Assembly (NCBI RefSeq): GCF_963676685.1
Contig: NC_092353.1
Location: 12,900,361-12,964,360, forward strand
Reading direction: 5' to 3'
Length of the DNA: 64,000 nt
From: Mytilus edulis
Lineage: Eukaryota > Mollusca > Bivalvia > Mytilida > Mytilidae
In this document: positions 60,201 through 64,000 of the stretch, in pieces
How the letters are laid out: each line of letters opens with the position of its first letter
Numbering within the stretch: position 1 is the first letter of the stretch
Program-made: the position numbers and the translations under genes
Notes under the pieces: model-generated
Seen by the model: the letters and a program-made list of their open reading frames with translations, nothing else
Told to the model about the DNA's origin: nothing
Databases searched by the model: none

Positions 60201-61599
60201 ATAGGAAATGCAAGCACGGGAATATCGTATTAATTTTCTTAAATGGTTTATTTTATAATAATATATACATGTAGAACATGTATATTTGTGAATTTGTTTG
60301 CGTCAGTTGATATTGTTCTTACACAGCGTATGAGAACACCACAACCATGATTTAGTGTCATAAAACATGGGACTGGTTTTTGATATTAAGTTATGTGATA
60401 ACATTCAAGCTGCCAAGTACAGGCTTACCGAATATACTACAACTTTAACTGAGAATTACAAAACTTTAAAAGGAAACAATACACAATGAATTGCATCGTT
60501 CTGGTAAATATATTATCACCAATTCGTAACTATTGAGAGACTGAAAGTCATGTGGGGTCCTTTTAATCAGAAGACATGAATTTATATCTTTTATTCCTGT
60601 TGCAAGTAAACTCGGTAATTTCTGATATTTTAAAAAGATTTAATAGAAATATAGTGTGTTAATCAGATATGATTTATGCAATTCGATGCCTTGTGGTGAA
60701 ATATGTTTGTGCATATGTATTCATGTTATTTAATGTATGATACACCACAATATTAAAGGAACATTAATACAATCAATTTAAAGAAAACAGATGATAAAAA
60801 CTTAAATTAAATGTATAAGAAAAGAAAGAAACTATTGTTACAATTTGTCAAAAGATATAACATTTTAAAAACTATTGATCGAGGTGTTTAGTGAATAATC
60901 TTGTTTTTAATAATTGATAAAATATAGGGTTGTTGAGTAACATCATGTTATGTATAGACTACATAAAGACATAAGGGGTTCAACAATATTAAATTAAAAG
61001 GTTAAATGACTAGCAATTATTATTATTATCATTAACGTTATACCAGGAAACTTGAAACTTTGATGAGACTAAGATTTTGTTTTCATATTGCTTGGTCTGT
61101 ACAATCTTAGAAATCTTCAATATGAACTACATTTTGTTCATGTTAAACATGTTTATAAACATGTTAAACAAATTAAAGTATTCGCTGCGTTTAAAGTATC
61201 TCTTTGTGTGTATTTTCTTTACAAAAGCAAATGAAATAAAAGTAAAAAATTTGAAAAGAAAAGACAACAACATGACTCAACCATCGAAAGTCAATTTTGA
61301 CTGAGGCGTGTTTTCCTTTTTGAAAAAATAACAAAACTAAATACCTGTCTGGCATGTTCATCTATATCTTTGAATTCGTCGAAGTCAAGTTTGAAATCAT
61401 CAGATTTTGCTGACGGTTTTACTTTATCACTGATCGGTGTTCTGGTTTTGTCATTGTTCGATGTCTTTACTTTTGACGACTTTACAATTTGTGATTTATT
61501 GACAGCTGTTGCATAATTGGGATTTCCTCCAACTTCCTTAGTTTGAACTTTTTCGATTGACTGTTCCGTGCCAGATGACGAAGATGAACCACATCCCAT
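55937..61599 (-). CDS. KY-like gene C: kyphoscoliosis-peptidase-like transglutaminase-core protein, 597 aa (join 61345-61599, 59382-59497, 58183-58299, 55937-57242)
   Basis: Four coding exons join in frame (phases 0, 2, 2) to 597 codons plus stop. The N-terminus MGCGSSSSSGT fits myristoylation at Gly2 and palmitoylation at Cys3. A polar linker precedes the transglutaminase-like core with Cys151 (SSVCEGYA), His195 (EHAWNVA) and WRFIETTWGAG with Glu210 in the Asp position. The KY linker (FLTRPEHFIEDHFPYINND...WQLL) and three beta-rich modules follow, opening PYPEHNRFYGP and SPFPKTYPSTKEF. It is the most compact of B and C (introns 1.8, 1.1 and 0.9 kb). Like its paralogues it may be a membrane-anchored structural or signalling protein; catalysis is unproven. 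Confidence 0.87.
57398..57425. repeat. G28 homopolymer
   Basis: An uninterrupted run of 28 G lies in intron 3 of KY-like gene C, shortly after a (TTGA)n stretch near 57,330-57,355. The exact length is likely to be unreliable in sequencing. Confidence 0.9.
58029..58154. repeat. Long hairpin, arms ~55 bp
   Basis: ACATGGCAAAATCTGTATCA at 58,029 pairs with TGATACGACATATGCTACGG plus ATTTTGCCATGT ending 58,153. Inner parts CCTCGACCAATATCA and TGATATCGGTGTCTCGGG also pair. The loop is near CAGGCCTAAAGGTCC. It lies only about 30 bases downstream of the exon 3 donor of KY-like gene C. Confidence 0.8.
58183..58299 (-). CDS. KY-like gene C, coding exon 3 (nucleophile exon)
   Basis: The exon is 117 bp, with acceptor ACTTTCAG and donor TGTGT|GTATGT, phase 2 to 2. 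It encodes YNATAYFGGESAAREPIDVL and then KSKSSVCEGYARLFHALC. The usual YD at the start reads YN. Confidence 0.84.
58843..59277. repeat. TTCACGTGAA quasi-periodic foldback element
   Basis: A 435-bp block ends in inverted ACAAAGGCAAATTTCAC / GTGAACAAATTTTGCCTGTG. Both halves are dense arrays of 10-11-bp units TTCACGTGAAA, TTCATGTGAAT and GAATCTCACGTGAA, most of them palindromic. A plain AT-rich centre lies at 59,030-59,110. Located in intron 2 of KY-like gene C. No coding signal. Confidence 0.8.
59382..59497 (-). CDS. KY-like gene C, coding exon 2
   Basis: The exon is 116 bp, with acceptor ATCTTTAG and donor ATCAG|GTAAGA, phase 0 to 2. It encodes TPKSVENSIDELADYLSKPA followed by KSELETIRSFYVWICNNI. 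Confidence 0.86.
59742..60240 (-). mobile_element. Penelope-like retroelement, copy 3 (3'-end fragment)
   Basis: It matches the 3' end of the 24.4-kb copy from the YSRACISYHDFLDRGLL region to the tail. It stops abruptly at about 60,235, after the TTAATAC that corresponds to the IRYS codons. It is 5'-truncated; the reading frame is broken. Located in intron 1 of KY-like gene C. Confidence 0.75.
60241..61344. other. Intron 1 of KY-like gene C, remaining part
   Basis: AT-rich intronic DNA. The open frame 61,077-61,304 (plus) is Lys/Phe-rich low-complexity translation and is not called. Confidence 0.45.
61345..61599 (-). CDS. KY-like gene C, coding exon 1 (lipidation signal exon)
   Basis: The exon has 85 codons from ATG to donor GACAG|GTATTT, phase 0. 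It encodes MGCGSSSSSGTEQSIEKVQT, a Ser/Thr/Lys linker, and KSDDFKLDFDEFKDIDEHAR. A 5' UTR acceptor (TGTTTCAG) lies near 61,626. Confidence 0.85.
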
Positions 61600-61626
61600 G
61601 GCTACAGGTTAAATTATTAGTATCTC

Positions 61627-62925
61627 TGAAACAGTTAAGGTTCCCATTAGGATTTGACGGAACCAAATCGTTTAGACTGATAACATTATTTAAAATCAAT
61701 TGCAATATATGTAAAGTTTAAATTCAAATATTTTGTTTCATTATTATTCTGCATAATCATGTATTTGTATTGATTTTTAACAGATTAAACTGTCATCATG
61801 CATATTTATATAGACAAATATATGTACGTGGAATAGATATGACTTACCTAAGATAGTAAAGGTCGTCTACATTACTGGAAACTTCTCGATATTGAAGTAA
61901 ACGACGATCAAATTAAAAGCCGCTATATCTTTTAAATTTTGATGTTTATAATTATATATATATATATATTTGTTTTTCAGTTGTAAATCCTTAACAACTA
62001 AATGTGTAAAAAAACTCTCATTTACTTAAGTAAATATTTGTTAATTAGATCATGTTTTGAGATCAATTTAAACAGTTAAAAAACAAAATCGTACGAATTT
62101 AGATTTCGACTTGGTTTTTTGTTTGTTCAGGGATAAATAGTACGGTGTCAAGTAGGTTATATACATGTATATGTAAACAGAATAATAGAACGAACAGTCA
62201 CCTATATTGTACATCACGAAAAACTTTAGTCTTGTTTTTAAGATAGATATCATGATATTCGATGAAAGCCTTGGATGAAGTGGTGTACATTAACATTGCC
62301 AATTAAAATTATAGTTAAGATCAATAGGGGTTTTTAAAAATAACACTTATTAACATTGAGATGAGTAATGCATACAACATTTAATGGAATCAAGCTCCGG
62401 AAATGTTGTTTAAATCTAGTGTGTTACGTTTTTTGTCTGATTACCAGAGCACGGTGACCTATACCCTTGCTTTACACACGTGAAAAATGACAAAATCTAC
62501 AACAAATAGTTCCTGAATTTTATTCAATTTTAGATTGTGAAATGCAATAATATTTGACAACATGCATGTACATTTTAAAAAACTGTGATTAACATCAAAT
62601 GAAAAAAATAAACAAGAAATGGGAACACTAATGATAAAAAACAATTTAAGTTTCATTGAAAAGATAACTATAGTTTGGAGGCGTAAAAGGCAACAGAATA
62701 AGTATAACTCATTTAAAACAAGAACAATGTCCATTTAATACCTTTTTCAACGTCGACATCCATGGCCACGTTTAAATGCACATAACTTAGGATATATTTT
62801 AACAATAGAAACACTTTTTAATAAATTTCAATGACATTGTCAAGTTAGTTGTTTTTTGTTTTTGTTCTAAAGTGTTACATACATTGTAAGCCAGCTTTTT
62901 TAGCCAGCTTTAGCCTATCAGGAAA
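61627..62925. other. AT-rich sequence upstream of KY-like gene C coding exon 1
   Basis: A (TA)n run lies at about 61,948-61,970. The region should contain the UTR intron or promoter of gene C, but no first exon could be identified. Open frames at 62,068-62,734 (minus) are not recognisable. Confidence 0.35.
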
Positions 62926-63216
62926 TACAAAAAAGAAGATTTGGAATGATTGCCAATGAGGCAACTGTCAACAAGAGACCAAAATGACACAGACATTAAC
63001 AACAATAGGTCACCGTACAACTGTTTCTACAGACTTATAATCTTTCAATGCTTTTAACTGTGGCACGAAAAAGTGTTTATAATATTTCACTTCCTTTGCT
63101 GGTACGTGTACCTTTTTTAACGACCTATAGTTCAACTTGTTAATGTCTGTGTCATTTTGGTCTTTTGTGGACAGTTGTCTCATTGGCAATCATACTATAT
63201 CTTCTTTTTTATACAT
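62926..63216. repeat. Head-to-head pair of interspersed repeat family 1 (hairpin)
   Basis: The plus-oriented copy 62,926-63,014 (AAAGAAGATTTGGAATGATT...) pairs with the minus-oriented copy 63,119-63,216, for about 90-bp arms. Both carry TTGCCAATGAGRCAACTGTC, AAAATGACACAGACATTAAC and the ATAGGTC block. Confidence 0.75.
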
Positions 63217-63294
63217 ACAAATTTCGATAACTTCTCTATTGTATCTTTTGCTGTTTTAGGGCATGAACGGCTAAATGTTTATCCTCTAAATTAC

Positions 63295-63890
63295 ATTTGA
63301 AAATGCCTGTACCAAGTCAGGAATATGACAGTTCTTGTCCATTCGTTTTTGATGCGTTTTGTTATTTAATTTTGCCATGTGATTATGGACTTTCCGAATT
63401 GATTTTCCTCTGAGTTCAGTATTTTTGTGATTTTACTTTTTACAAGATTCGTTGTAAGCTCTAAGATGTATCCAAAAATGTAATTAATCTCTGTCATACA
63501 TAACAGATTGAAGTAACAGAAATAGTAAAATAACAAAAATACTGAACTCCGAAGAAAATTCAAAACGGAAAGTCCCTAATCAAATCGCAAATTCAAATGA
63601 TAAAACACATGAAACGAATGGACAGCAACTGTCCTATTCCTGACTTGGTACAGACATTCTCAAATGTAGAAATTGGTGAATTTAACCTGGTTTTATAGCG
63701 CTAAACCTCTCACTTGTATGACAGTCGCATCAAATTCCATTTTATTTATAACGATGCGTGAACAAAACAGACATAATAGGTTAAATTGTCAAAATAGGGA
63801 TACAGCCATCAATACCGTGTCACAATCTCCATCAGAACAAAACAAATATATAACAAAGAAGCACAAAAAGGACGATATAATGAATAAAGC
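63295..63890. repeat. Inverted pair of interspersed repeat family 2 (hairpin) plus extension
   Basis: The left arm 63,295-63,445 (CTGTACCAAGTCAGGAATAT ... GACTTTCCG ... GAGTTCAGTATTTTTGTGAT) pairs with 63,520-63,668. The right copy continues to about 63,890, collinear with the minus-strand copy at 1289-1640. Short open frames here are within the repeat. Confidence 0.75.
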
Positions 63891-64000
63891 GAAGAATTCG
63901 TGGGAGGTGTCATGAAACAGGGAACAAGGGAAGCGTAATTTCAATGTTTGTTTTCGATCGCCAGCTAAATTTTAGATTGGATGATTTATGTTTGATATTT

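Overview
This is eukaryotic, AT-rich, intron-rich and repeat-dense genomic DNA. It most resembles a bivalve mollusc, probably a mussel of the Mytilus type. The reasons are: a multigene cluster of kyphoscoliosis-peptidase-like (KY) proteins, an intronless Toll-like receptor, Penelope-like retroelement relics, and several interspersed repeat families I associate with bivalves. No bacterial-style operons, rRNA, tRNA or CRISPR arrays were seen. The species assignment is inference.

Layout. (1) 0.2-5.6 kb, minus strand: the middle of a multi-exon gene encoding repeats of an unnamed 'YGGxxxxYNxxxVRLWxP' domain. Four exons share the same phase-1 frame at both ends. A 1465-bp hAT transposon with an 8-bp target duplication sits in one intron. 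(2) 5.6-13.3 kb: interspersed repeats, a broken Penelope-like element and four tandem copies of a 202-bp repeat. (3) 13.3-17.5 kb, minus: KY-like gene A (574 aa, 4 coding exons). (4) 18.9-24.1 kb: a tandem segmental duplication with a relic of a KY last exon at its junction. (5) 24.4-26.2 kb, minus: a second Penelope-like copy. (6) 26.2-31.9 kb: a nested inverted repeat about 5.1 kb across. (7) 32.1-44.3 kb, minus: KY-like gene B (605 aa), with introns full of repeats. (8) 48.2-48.8 kb: a LINE 3' fragment. (9) 49.15-51.74 kb, plus: a Toll-like receptor (862 aa, no intron). (10) 52.9-54.1 kb: a retroposon with poly(A) and target duplication. (11) 55.9-61.6 kb, minus: KY-like gene C (597 aa). 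(12) 62.9-63.9 kb: two adjacent hairpin-forming repeat pairs.

The three KY-like genes are tandem paralogues with identical intron phases (0, 2, 2). Exon 2 is exactly 116 bp in all three. Each predicted protein begins Met-Gly, with a Ser at position 6; two of them also have Cys at position 3. Each has a transglutaminase-like core whose expected third catalytic residue (Asp) reads as Glu, followed by three beta-rich modules. I reassembled the joins by hand from splice consensus and reading phase. All joins keep one open frame, which is strong internal evidence, but there is no transcript support. Nothing in the sequence shows that the TLR and the KY genes work together.
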